Part shown: positions 35,401-45,975 of the stretch, one piece after another | Numbering within the stretch: the first letter of the stretch is position 1 | Layout: each line of letters begins with the position of its first letter | From: Anthonomus grandis grandis | Taxonomy: Eukaryota; Arthropoda; Insecta; Coleoptera; Curculionidae | NCBI RefSeq assembly: GCF_022605725.1 | Contig: NC_065556.1 | Span: 6,572,001 to 6,636,000, forward strand | DNA length: 64,000 nucleotides | Direction: 5' to 3' | Notes under the pieces: model-generated | What the model saw: the letters and a program-made list of their open reading frames with translations, nothing else | What the model was told of the DNA's origin: nothing | Databases searched by the model: none | Made by a program: the position numbers and the translations under genes

Positions 35401-36552
35401 TGAATTGAACCCTCAAGATCAAATTTAAGGTTACTTTTATTTTTACCTCATCGTACCTTCCAACTTTTGTAAAAGTGATTTTTTTATATTACTCAATTTT
35501 ACAGTTATTAGCATGGTGGGATTAGAATTAAAACCCTGTATTTAAGATAATAATCAATTTATCTATTTCATTAAAACGTATTTATAAAAAATATATGCAG
35601 CAAAGTAATAAAAACAGAGTATATTCCAGCAGAAAACCTTTGGAACATTATGCTTTATCTGGTTTATCTCGGACTTTTAACTAATAAAGGATTCGCAATT
35701 TGATGCTATAAGGAAAAATTACAATCTAAAATGAATTGTTTTTAGTTTACAATATTTTGCAATAGATAACGATTTTTTCGAAAATGAAATTTAGACCAAA
35801 CAGCATATTTAGATTCTTCGACGCCTATATCTGTTTGGTTAACAATGCAAATTATGAAACAAGACCTAAAGCGTTAGCATTTAGAATTTGGCATCCAGGT
35901 AAGTAAAAACTAATTTCCTATAGGACATAAAAGATTGGCGTAAAGTTACATATTTAGGTAAAATTGTTAGCTTTGCTCTAAAAAAGTTGCTCTAGCGAAG
36001 CTATGGAGTCCGATTGGTATGCAACGGCACTAGTTTTAATTTTCAGGTTTAATCTACATTTTTAGTTACTTCCATGAATTGTTCATAAGAAAATAAACTT
36101 TTATGCATGACATATACAGCCAATTTTAACATATTTTTATTGAACCAAAACAATTTGCAAGTGAATAATGTTGTAACATAGTCAATAGTTTCTTTAGTAA
36201 GTAAATACATAATTACGTTAAAAATGTTTAGAAAAGAACAATTTTTGATTACCTGTTGGAAGTTTAAAGCCTACAAAAAAATTAAAAAAATTGCTTAAAT
36301 AACAAAACGCAAGTAGACAAGTTAGTTGGACAAAGCAATATGTCAGCAGAATTATCAGTTGGTCGGGCTAAAAATGTATACGATTGACAACTAAATTACG
36401 TCATACCTGACCGGCATTGAACTTTATTTGGTATATACCATAAATTAAGCAGCTTGGTTTTTGAACTGTAAACTGATTTAAAATGATCCTTTAATGACAT
36501 CATTAACTAATGAAAAAATATAATGTTTTAGATATCGGTTCAAATGTATTCC
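32468..36552. other. Mostly gene-free stretch
   Basis: AT-rich with poly-T tracts. Near 33850-33960 on - a short segment (LARTTIYTVIKAGDVIDL) resembles a mariner-type helix-turn-helix, a weak trace of a transposase. A + frame at 34060-34494 (144 codons, with a Thr-rich run TVITTVTTTVLTTTKA) has no recognisable domain and is probably not a gene. A candidate first exon at 35784 is listed separately. Confidence 0.4.
35784..35898 (+). other. Candidate first exon of an unknown gene
   Basis: ATG at 35784 opens 38 codons (MKFRPNSIFRFFDAYICLV...) ending exactly at a perfect donor CAG|GTAAGT. The composition is less biased to AT-rich codons than its surroundings. No downstream exon was found, and an in-frame stop lies just upstream. 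I do not recognise the protein. Confidence 0.25.
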
Positions 36553-36786
36553 TAAGGCTACGGCCAAGCTTGCGACCTGGTCGCTGCAACAGCAACGTTG
36601 CGATCCGGACCCTCTTGTGTATTGCATTGATTCTTATGAAGGTGGCCAGGCTTGTGACCAGCGACAGCGACTGATTTTGAAAACGCTTTTATGAACGTCT
36701 TTGAGACGTCGCGGCAAAAACGTTCTCCATTATTTTTAATGTTAATGGTAATATTAGCGTTCCGAACGCGTTCATTATTAGAAGAA

Positions 36787-36827
36787 CCATAGCCTGCTCG
36801 TTTTTTTGTAAATAGAGCAGGCTATGG
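36787..36827. repeat. Perfect 13 bp hairpin
   Basis: CCATAGCCTGCTC (36787-36799) and GAGCAGGCTATGG (36815-36827) with a 15 bp loop. The right arm contains the ATG of the MADF relic. Its role is unknown. Confidence 0.8.
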
Positions 36828-37110
36828 AAGAACAGGATGCGTCAATGTCAATGTTGTGATAGCTGAGGAGTTTGTGACAAATATTGGGGAAATAAAGAAA
36901 ATGTTTGGTACTGAATTATTTATAAAGAAAACTCAAACACGGCCACCTCTTTGGAATACAAAGTTAAAGAATTAGTCTAATAGAAACATCAAGGGGAAGT
37001 TATGGATCGAAATAAGTAGTACTGTAGTAAAAAACTAGGATGAAATCAATAATGCTGAGAAAAACAAAGAACGTGTGCTACAAATTCACATCTCTGTGTT
37101 AAATGTATGA
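36824..37110 (+). pseudogene. MADF (Myb/SANT-like) domain relic
   Basis: Starts MEEQDAS. Then, in shifted frames, come EFVTNIGEIKK, PPLWNTKLKE-SNRNIKGKLW and WIEISSTVVKN-DEINNAEK. The 'LW..(R)L..Y..R..K..LW.EIA' spacing is the MADF pattern. Such proteins help bring Harbinger transposases to DNA. Several stops make it dead. Confidence 0.6.
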
Positions 37111-37162
37111 ATAATGTTTTTTCTTTTTCTTTGCTTTTTCTTCAAATACCTCGACACAATAA

Positions 37163-39792
37163 TTGAATCGATTATTTCAGAAATCCGTCAAGCGCCAAAG
37201 TATGCAAAAATGAGTTACGAATGGAAAAAATTCCTTTGGATATAGTTGCATCGTTTAGCGCATAAACCCGGCAAACGCCGTTGCCGTATAAGGGGGTATA
37301 CGGACCATATTTATACCGTTTAGTGCAGAAACCCGTCAAGTGACCCGTCGCTTAACGGCTTTCTGTGCCAAACCGAATATTAACCGAACATGGTCGCCAT
37401 TATTAGCTGCCAGGCGTTTGTTTTTGTGCTGTTCTTATTAGTCTTTGTTTGTCGGTGAATAATAATTATTTAAAAGTAATTATATGTAGTTCTGCATGAT
37501 AATAATAGTGTTAGTGCTCGGTCAGTCATGTTAAGCAGTTCAGAAGAGGATGAACCTGTGCCTAAAAGAAGACGTGGAATAACCCATAAGGATTTGTACA
37601 AGCGTAATAAAATGCGCAATGCAAGATTAAAAGGTGAGACTTATACCAACTATAAGAATAATGTAGTTCCTCAGAAAGTTAAGCCAAATGGAATAATTTG
37701 TAAGTGTGCTAACAAATGTTATTTAGAAATAAATCAAAATATAATAAATGATACATGCCATAAATTTTATTTACTACAAACCAAGGATCTTCAAGGTACC
37801 TATTTACAAACTTTGATAGAAGTCGAAGACGTCAAGCGAAGACAAAAAAAGACCGAAGAACCTCAAGAATCTGAAAGAAAAGTTACATATAGATACAATG
37901 TAAAAGTACATAGTGTACTTAAAGTTCTATGTAAAAATTGTTTTTTGCAAATACACGGAATTTCACGTGACAGGGTAAATAGAATCTGTCAGCTACTTGA
38001 AAAAAACCTTGGAACGCCAACTGATAAAAGAGGTAAAAATAAAAGTGGAAATGCTAAGCCTGGAGCGGTTTGTTTTTGCATCCATGAACATATTTCCAAA
38101 TTTGATGTAAAAGAGACGCACTATGGCGGAAAGCCAAAAAAATATCTAGATGCAAATATCTAGATCAGCATTGAGAAATGAAGTTAAATATAACTATTAT
38201 TAAATGTATTTCGAGGAAAACTTCGGTTATTCATTCGGGCGGCCTCAAGTTGACGTTTGTAGTTTCTGCGAGAGTCAAAAAGTTAAGATAAAAGATAAAG
38301 CTCTAAATGACACTGCAAAACGGGTTTCAGTAGCAGAGTTAGTCATTCATAAGAGAAGAGCAAAAAAGTTCTATGCAAGTATGAAAGCTGCATCAGAGAA
38401 TAAAGATGATGACTACTTGTTTCCTGTGCTTTGATTATATGCAAAATCTGCCTCTGCAAAACATTCCCGTGCAAGAAATATTTTATATGCGTCAACTTTG
38501 GGTAAATGTCTTTAGTATACATGATCTGAAAACTAATAAGTCAAAGCTATATGTATATTATGAGGGGGAAGCAAACAAATCCCCTGATGAAGTTTGTAGT
38601 ATGATTTTAAACTACATCAACACTGAAGTACCTGCAACTGTAAAACACCTTGTTCTATTCAGCGATGGTCTCTCAGGCCAAAATAAAAACCATACAGTTA
38701 CTCGTTTTTTGATGAATCTTTGTGACAGGAAAAAGTTTTCTACAATAACACACAACTTTCCAGTCAGAGGACATTCCTATTCAGCATGTGATCGCGACTT
38801 TGGAAGTATAAAGCGTATGTTGAAAAAAGTGGATCGCGTCTACACGCCAGAGCAATACGTTGAGCTAATTTTAAAAGCTAGTACCAAGAACCGCTTTAAG
38901 GTTTACTTATTAAAAACGTCAGAAGTCTTTAGTTTCAAGAAATGGTGGCCAACACATTACAAAAAAAGCACATATTTTGTTGACAGTCATGGCAGAGGAA
39001 TCCCACAAGCACAAAAAGAGAGTTTTAAAATATCTATCTATAAGCAGTTCTTCTATAGTAAAGAAACCAAAGGAAAAGTAGTAGTTAGTGAATACATGGA
39101 CGTATTAGTAAAGTCCACATTCTCTCTACTGAAGACTGCGAATCCTCCAAACTTACCAGTAGAAGTAGCTTATCCAGAGGAAAAGGTAAAGAAATTGGCT
39201 CCATGAGTCTTGATGACTTGATAAATTTGAACATTTTTTCAGGTACCCATCAACATCAAGAAAATGAGAGATTTAAAAAAACTGCAACCTTACCTTGCCG
39301 GCTACGAGACATTTTATGACCGGATTTTTGAATGGCCTACTACAGATAGAGATGCACCACGACTCATTGAAGAAATTTAAATTTAAACTTTAAGATGTAT
39401 TTTATTCGCGGTTTTAGGAGTATTTTTTTGTAGTTATCTATAAAATGTAATAGAAAAAAAAGTAATAAATGCTGCAATATAAATAACTGACAACATTATT
39501 TCCTAATTACTCCAAAAAACTTACTATAAAAAATACTTTTTAATATGTCAACAAAAAATATTATCGTTTAGTGCAGAAACACGTTAAGTACACGATTTTC
39601 AAAAAAAAAAATTATTTAGGTACCACAAGAAAAAAAATTGTTGTTTTCATAAAAACGCTTGGTATTATAAGTACTTTCAGTAAAAAATTACGTTTACCCT
39701 TTAAAAAAATTGTGTTTATAATGAAACAGTTTACTTTCCCTAAACTATAATTTTGACACTTGACGGGTTTCTGAAATATTCAATTCAATTGC
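37163..39792 (+). mobile_element. DNA transposon of the SDG/QNKN-motif (Sola-like?) group inserted in the Harbinger-like element
   Basis: The left arm (AATTGAATCGATTATTTCAG then AAATCCGTCAAGCG) and the right arm in reverse complement (AATTGAATTGAATATTTCAG then AAACCCGTCAAGTG) are inverted repeats of about 45 bp. The CAGAAAC(C)CGTCAAG motif recurs inside, near 37326 and 39575. It encloses one transposase gene. The exact target duplication could not be read. Placement in the Sola superfamily is tentative. Confidence 0.65.
37528..39380 (+). pseudogene. Transposase-like protein (SDGxxxQNKN family), nearly complete, broken
   Basis: Starts MLSSSEEDEPVPKRRR. The N-terminal half has a Cys-rich zinc-binding-like part (CKCANKCYLEI, VLCKNCFLQIHGIS), then RVNRICQLLEKN and a DKRG region. 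After a frame change near 38163 it reads YFEENFGYSFGRPQVDVCSF, and after another near 38430 CFDYMQNLPLQNIPVQE. The catalytic-type core HLVLFSDGLSGQNKNH and HNFPVRGHSYSACDRDFGSI follows, as in a large insect family usually filed as hypothetical or DUF7869. A 57 bp intron (39186-39242, AAG|GTAAAG to TTTCAG) links AYPEEK to VPINIKKMRDLKKLQPYLAG and the stop at 39378. Two frame changes and a stop (38201) disable it. Confidence 0.75.
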
Positions 39793-39945
39793 TAATAGTA
39801 AATAACCTTTGAACTTGAAATGGAGTAAAAAAACGCTGTCGCGGGTTTATAAGCGCGGCCACATGCAAAGATTTTTCTATTCCATCGACTGAGTCGCACC
39901 GTGTCTGTCGCCGCGACCAGGTCGCAAGTTTGGCCTTGAGGGTAA

Positions 39946-42850
39946 AAATAGCCTAAAGCCTATCAAAAATATTCCTATTTATAATAATTAATATAGTCAT
40001 AAAACTTTTTAAATCAAAAACAGTCTATCACCAAATAAATCAGTGACTTTGTAAAACATTAAAGTTGCTGGTTCAAAATAAGATAAACAAGGACTTTAAA
40101 TTAAAATTTAGTTTCTGCAGTAACAAAGAATTCAAATTACAAAAGTTTTTCAAAGTTTTATTAAATTCGCTCACTTTATTTAATATAGATAAAAAGTAAT
40201 TTCTATTTACAAATAAATTTGGTTTAAAGTATTTCGGAAAGCGGACAATGGATGAAATAAAGTAAATCGTATGTAGTAAAAATCGTAGTGGGATAATGTC
40301 ATGTTTTGTTTTATACTTTATTGTGTTGCAAGTGTTATTGGTAAGCAAAGTACTTGGATTAATATTTAAGATTTTTTTAATTCAACACACGAGGATACAT
40401 TTTGAACCTTTACTCTCTACGACAGACTGACAAGTGACACTTGATAGATTTCTTACCAGTCAATGCCAATAGTCACTATCACTAGTCACATGGTGTTTTC
40501 TATTTATCGATCTCGAACAATCTAATCCTGACAACTTAGAGTTGGATCTTTTAGAGGTTCTCGACCTAAATAAATCGATAAGACGTGTATTTATAAAAAT
40601 ATGTATATATTGCCTTTATTTTTGTACACCAATATCGTATTACGCTAACTAATGCTCCGTCATTATCTGTGATTATTTTTCATATCATATTATAGGTTTA
40701 TAAATTTTTATCGAAATATAATATAGTATATCTAGCTACTAAGTCAGTACTCGAAAATACTCTCTGGAATGGCATTTAATATATAATTATTAGTCTTCTC
40801 TATTGAATCGTAACGCAACCAGCATTTCTCCACAAGAAGGGTTTCTTTTAAGGTTTGTTCTCACTGCAAATTTCTAACAAATTGGAAACTGTTACTATTC
40901 CATTCTTGAAGGACATGCGTGAAACAACTATCGATAACTTCTCATCGATTTGCAACCGTCTGTGCGAACATTAAACACGGGGTTGAGACTGAGTGGAGTC
41001 CAATTTAAAAAAAAAAGAGCAAGAAAAATAACCTCACTTTTTTATGCCTGTGGGAAATGGGAAAATAAATAAAACATAAACAATAACAAATGTAAAATAC
41101 AACCTTAAAATAGGTGTATATTATTGTAACGAAATTCGGGAACACACTTTTATTGTCAACGTCAAACACACTAACCTAACTCGCCTTGACTGTCGTTTAA
41201 TTGTTTCCAAGGTAAAAACTGACTAAACAATTAAAACTGAATGATTTGTCACGAAGCGCGTCCTTTTTAAAACCCGATGGAACAGTTTCGAAATATTTAG
41301 AATTATCTTCATTGTTTTTGCCCAAAGAGACCAATAATTTTAGGAGAATACTGACAGTCAAAGCAAGCAAGTATACAAATTCTAGAAAATTAGAACTACA
41401 GGGATTTACAATAATATAACCTAAATAACCTAAATTGGGGCCAAAATGGGGCTCTCAAACAAGATGAACTACTTAAAAACTAAATAATAAACCAAACGTA
41501 AGTAGAACCCTAAAGAAACCCTACGAATCAACTTTAACTACAGAATACTAATAAAATTGTACAAAAACTAGCAGAATAATTAACGTATTTACATTTTCAT
41601 AATATTATTAATAGTTTAAAATTTGTTTGCACTTCAGAGCTTACTTTAAAATAATCGAGAAATTCTATTCTATTAAACTGGGCACAGTTTCATCCAAATA
41701 GTTTGACTATTGGGCCTTATTAGTCCTTCAAGTAAATCTTCTAAATCATTTGTGTTAGAACTAGAAAATTCTGAGAGTTCAAATTTTTCTAACGTTTCAA
41801 AGTCGCTCATGTGTGTCCTTAGTTTGTATTCTTAGACTCTTCCAATCTAAAATACAATTTCAAAACGGATATCAGGAATTATACAAAACGACAAAACACA
41901 AACAACAATTTAGAGGTTATGTTCAAATTCAGAAGATCGACGTTGATTGATTACACGAATTCTCTGGTACTGGAATAAAGCCAAAAATAAGTCTGACTAT
42001 TAGTTGATGATCAGAAATTTGGGTAAGAACATCAGACTTTTGATTTGAGACCAATCAGAAGTTTTTGTGCAAACGCATTTTACTCTATTGCGCATGGTTA
42101 TTTATCGAAAACTTGTTTCTTACCACTGTAAGAATAAATCTTTAGTCTCTTTCTGCTAACTACAGTCCAACCCCAATTGAATGTAGTGATAGTCAAGTCG
42201 AGCCACTCTATTGCGCTTTATATTTATACATATAGGGATTTTTATGATTTCTGAAAAAGGCTCCATAAGGCATATCTAACATAAGTAATATTTTTATTAT
42301 ATAGGTTAAAACATAAATAGAAAATAAAAATCATTATTTTATTTTTATTTTTTTTTTATAGAAATTATTAAAATAAATGTAATCTATCGACATATAGGTA
42401 TGTAAATGAAAGCAGCAAACAAAGTAAATACATCGACGAAAAAAATACAATTTATTAAATATCACCACGATATATGCCAGGTTTGCATCTTGTATATTCA
42501 AAATCCTTCATAAATTCAAAAAATATGGACGTTTACAAGTATGTATAAGCACAGCTATTCGTGTACATACCCTTCGTTTTAATTTACGTGAACTTCGTGT
42601 CAAGTTTTCATCTACTGCATGGGTTCATGTAACACTCATGGAGAATTTAATAAAAGTCTGAAATTATATTTAGCACAAGCAGGTGGTATTTTATTACTAA
42701 TTAGACCGTTTAAAAAAGTAGAATATTAGTATAAATAAAATATAATATTCAAATAAATTATAATTAATAAATGGAAGCGTGTTCGGAAAAATGCTCGGAC
42801 ACGTCAATTGAGATTGTTAGTTGCGCATTTTTTACCATGATTTTTTTTAA
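39946..42850. other. Gene-free stretch with possible LTR remnant
   Basis: On the - strand GACAATAAAAGTGTGTTCCC ending in TTACA (41133-41166) looks like a poly(A) signal and end of an LTR. Upstream of it a 45-codon acidic frame (41673-41810, MSDFETLEKFELSEFSSSN) could be a retroelement start. No partner LTR or pol is found, so this is only a suspicion. The rest is AT-rich with no gene seen. Confidence 0.3.
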
Positions 42851-42852
42851 TA

Positions 42853-44460
42853 CAGAGTGTGCCATGTAGGCGCGACTAATACCAACTTTCTTATTTTAAA
42901 TCGGACACCCTTTATATTATTATATTTTTTCGATTCTGCACAATTTAAACATTTTGATATATCACATGCCATACCTTGATTCACCTGTTTTTAAGTTTTG
43001 ATTTCAAAAATGTTGTAAATTTCAAAAACATGCGTTTCGGTAAACATTTTTTTTTTCGTAACGTATTTCATGAAGGTCCTATAAAAATGTGGCATTTTTA
43101 TAATTTTGACATTGTTACAAGACGTGCCTTTACTGTCGGATAATCAGATTTAAGTTTCTTTTATTTTTTTTCACGAAATGGGCTATTTAAGTGAAAAGCA
43201 CAAGATTGAAATCTTAATGATGAATGAGTACGGTGATAGAACAAGAACTCAAAATGAAGTTTTGCATTTATTCAGATAGATGTATCCTGATTAACCACCC
43301 ATATCTCAAAGTACTATAAGCAAGATTGAAAAACAGTTTCGGGAAAATGGTCACGTAAGAATAATAACTAGTTTTCGTCGATCTGTGTCTAATGAAGACA
43401 CCAAAATTAATGTATTATTCGCCATTGAAGAAAATCCTAATATTCCCACTAGGCAAGTAGCCCGCGAATTGAAAGTGAGTCAGTCTTCAGGCGTAAGGGT
43501 TCTTGAAGCAGAAAAATTACATCCCTACGAACTAACAATTCTTCAAGAACTCAATGAGGAGGATGCAGATAGAAGAATTGAATTTTGTGAAAAATGATAT
43601 TGTTATTACAGAAAATATTTTATTCTCCGATAAGGAGACATTTATACTGAACGGAGAAGTAAATCATCAACATTTCCGTTATTGGGCACAAGAAAATATA
43701 TGTTGGATCAGGCAAGACCACACTCAACATCCAGAAAAAGTAAAGATTTGGGCAGGAATTCTAGGTCAGCAAGTTATACGCCCAATTTTCTTCGAAGAAA
43801 ATTTAAATAGAGCAAGGTACTTATAGTTTTTACGAGAAGAACTAATTCTAAATCTAGCTATTCTATTCCCTGAATCAACAGAAGCTGATATGCCAAATAG
43901 AAACATCTGGTTTCAGCAAGATGGTGCGCCTCCTCATTTTGCAAGACTTGTTCGATACTATCTGGATACTATTTTTCCAGGCAGATGAATTGGCAGAAGA
44001 AGACCTTTTGAATGGCCACCAAGGTCGCCCGATTCGACTTAGCTGGATTTTTTGCTATGAAGATATTTGAAATCGAAAGTTTATGTGACCAAACCGGTAA
44101 ATATTGAGGAGTTAAAAACTAGAATAAGGCGAGAGTGTAAAACGTTTCTCCAGAATGTATAAAAAACGTTCAAAATGAATTTGTAGTACGTTTAGGGCTT
44201 TGCCAAATAGTAAATGGTTTACATTTTAAACACTTATTTAAGAAAAAAATTTAAAAGAACCCTCTTTAAGTTTATGAAATACGTTTTTATAACGCCCTGT
44301 ATCTTAAAAACAATCGAATAAAGGTATTGCATGTGATATATCAGAATGTTTGGAATTTTGTGGAGAATCCAAAAATAAAATAACATATTTTTTTGGTTAT
44401 TAAGGGTGTCCCATTTAAAATGAGAAAGTTGATATTATCCCCACCTACGTGGCACACCAA
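42853..44460 (+). mobile_element. Mariner-like element with about 60 bp inverted ends
   Basis: The left end (GAGTGTGCCATGTAGG, then ACCAACTTTCTTATTTTAAA and CGGACACCCT) is the inverted copy of the right end (reverse complement TGGTGTGCCACGTAGG, then ATCAACTTTCTCATTTTAAA and GGGACACCCT). TA flanks lie at 42851-42852 and 44461-44462. Length is 1608 bp. Confidence 0.88.
43178..44254 (+). pseudogene. Mariner-like (about DD41D) transposase, broken
   Basis: Starts MGYLSEKHKIEILMMNEYGD, a helix-turn-helix opening; second HTH PNIPTRQVARELKVSQSSGV. Catalytic core: ILFSDKETFIL (first Asp), HPEKVKIWAGILGQQVIRPI, WFQQDGAPPHFARLVRYYL (second Asp), then PFEWPPRSPDST-LDF (third Asp, with a stop before it). 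I count 41 residues between the second and third Asp. At least six stops or frame changes: 43279, 43294, 43597, 43825, 43986 and 44040. Confidence 0.82.
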
Positions 44461-44639
44461 TAGATTTTCTAAATATGCTTCCATTTATTCTTTATCGAAT
44501 TTTTACAGACTCGCACTGTATATACGTTATTGCCCTAAACAGACACTGTACATAAAAAAAACTAAAAAGTCATAAATAAATACCTTAAAGCACGTTGGAA
44601 TTTACTGCATACTAAATTCACTACGATTTTAGTTTTACT

Positions 44640-45640
44640 ATTGTAAACATAGTGTTATTTGTTAAATTATGTTCTTTCTGCTGAAGATCGTTAGTGGCGT
44701 ACTGCAAGAAAGATGGGATGATTGGGAGTGGATTGCCCGGTATGTTGAAAATAGTCATGTTTATGAATGACGTCGGAATGGATGTAGGAAGGCGGCAAAT
44801 TAAAACCGCTATTTGTTGCAGTATGTCCGCGGGAATTCATTCCAAGCAGTCGCTGGGTATATTAGGCACTTTGTGACAAACTATTGAATCCGCTTATCAG
44901 GTCGAAAGATGCGTCGGCATCTTCGGAGTAGCGGTGCAGACGTCTCTTGTGGGTACCAATGTTAATTATTCAGCTTAGGACCAGGTGCATGGAGCTGGTT
45001 TTGGCTCATATACAATGGGACTAACACCAGTGGACAATACAATGTTTTTCGATAAAAGTCGTTTCGGCCTAATGAGGGATGACTACCGTATTCGTGTTTG
45101 GAGGCCAACAGAACGTTAGCATAAATTAAATTTAGCCCTTAATACTCAAGTAATAGTCAAAGTTTTATAGTATGGGGAGGAATTCTGTATGGCACTCGTA
45201 CCCCGTTAATTTTGGTGCCCAGGACTATGACCAGTCAATTTTATTTTGAAAATATTATTAGAGAAATATGTTGGCTATTCAGAGGTGCTAGTGGTAAAAA
45301 TTTTGTGTCTATGGACGATAATGTCCCTCCTCATAGAACCATGGCTATCCCAAACGCGCTGGAGGAAAAAGTTTAAAATCGAATGGATCGGCCACTCAAT
45401 TCTCCAGACATGAATCCAATACAGGAGCTACATTTCTAGAAGGTTAAACAGACGAAATATTCCAATCATGAATGTTGAACAACTTCAGATTGCGATTTTA
45501 GAGGAGTGGGAAAATACCTCCCAAAAAGTGATCAACAACCTTAATAATGTGATCGTAGAGTTACATTACAAAATGAATCGTAGAGTCGAAAAATATACAA
45601 GAGCAAGAATGGGTAATGCGCCATACTAAAATAACAAAAT
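44640..45640 (+). pseudogene. Tc1-like transposase relic
   Basis: Segments in several frames recall Tc1 proteins: MFFDKSRFGLMRDDYRIRVW (45040-45105, the 'SDESRF.L...D.RIRVWR' motif), GGILYGTRTPLILVPGT (45175-45230), NFVSMDDNVPPHRTMAIPNA (45300-45360, catalytic D-N) and MDRPLNSPDMNPIQELHF (45385-45440). The spacing and order fit the Tc1 DD34E layout. It is too damaged to set ends; no inverted repeats were found. Confidence 0.7.
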
Positions 45641-45971
45641 ATTAATTTTGCCTACTTGTGTATTATTTTGTGTTATGACACTTATTATTTGCTACAACAA
45701 AAAAATATATAACTTTATGATTTTTATTGGCATTAAATGCTTTTTTTTTGAAAGACAATGTTTTTTTTTTATAATGATAGCACACTAAAATTAATGGCAT
45801 AAAAAAATAAAAAATACCCCAAAATTTTTAATTTAAATAGATCAAACAATAAATACCTGATAATAAAATTAGGAAATCTGTGTCTTTTGCTATCCACAAA
45901 CTTATAGCCAGAAACTGCTTTAGCAGCTTCTTCTTTTCAGTATCCATTTCGAAATTTTTTCGTTTCCCTAC
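45641..45971. other. Gene-free spacer
   Basis: AT-rich, T-runs, nothing recognised between the Tc1 relic and the TTAA of the piggyBac element. Confidence 0.5.
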
Positions 45972-45975
45972 TTAA

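Larger units (their letters stand above)
36556..39942 (+). mobile_element. PIF/Harbinger-like element, split by another transposon
   Basis: The left end (GGCCAAGCTTGCGACCTGGT at about 36562) and the right end (reverse complement GGCCAAACTTGCGACCTGGT) are inverted repeats. TAA flanks both sides (36553-36555, 39943-39945), the 3 bp target size of Harbingers. A MADF-domain relic lies inside, a usual partner protein of Harbinger elements. The DDE transposase of this element is not seen; a second element fills most of the interior. Confidence 0.6.

Noticed and set aside
41134..41930. Solo LTR
   Set aside because: Only one plausible edge (poly(A) signal and TTACA) and no second edge or target duplication; left as a suspicion in the gap entry.
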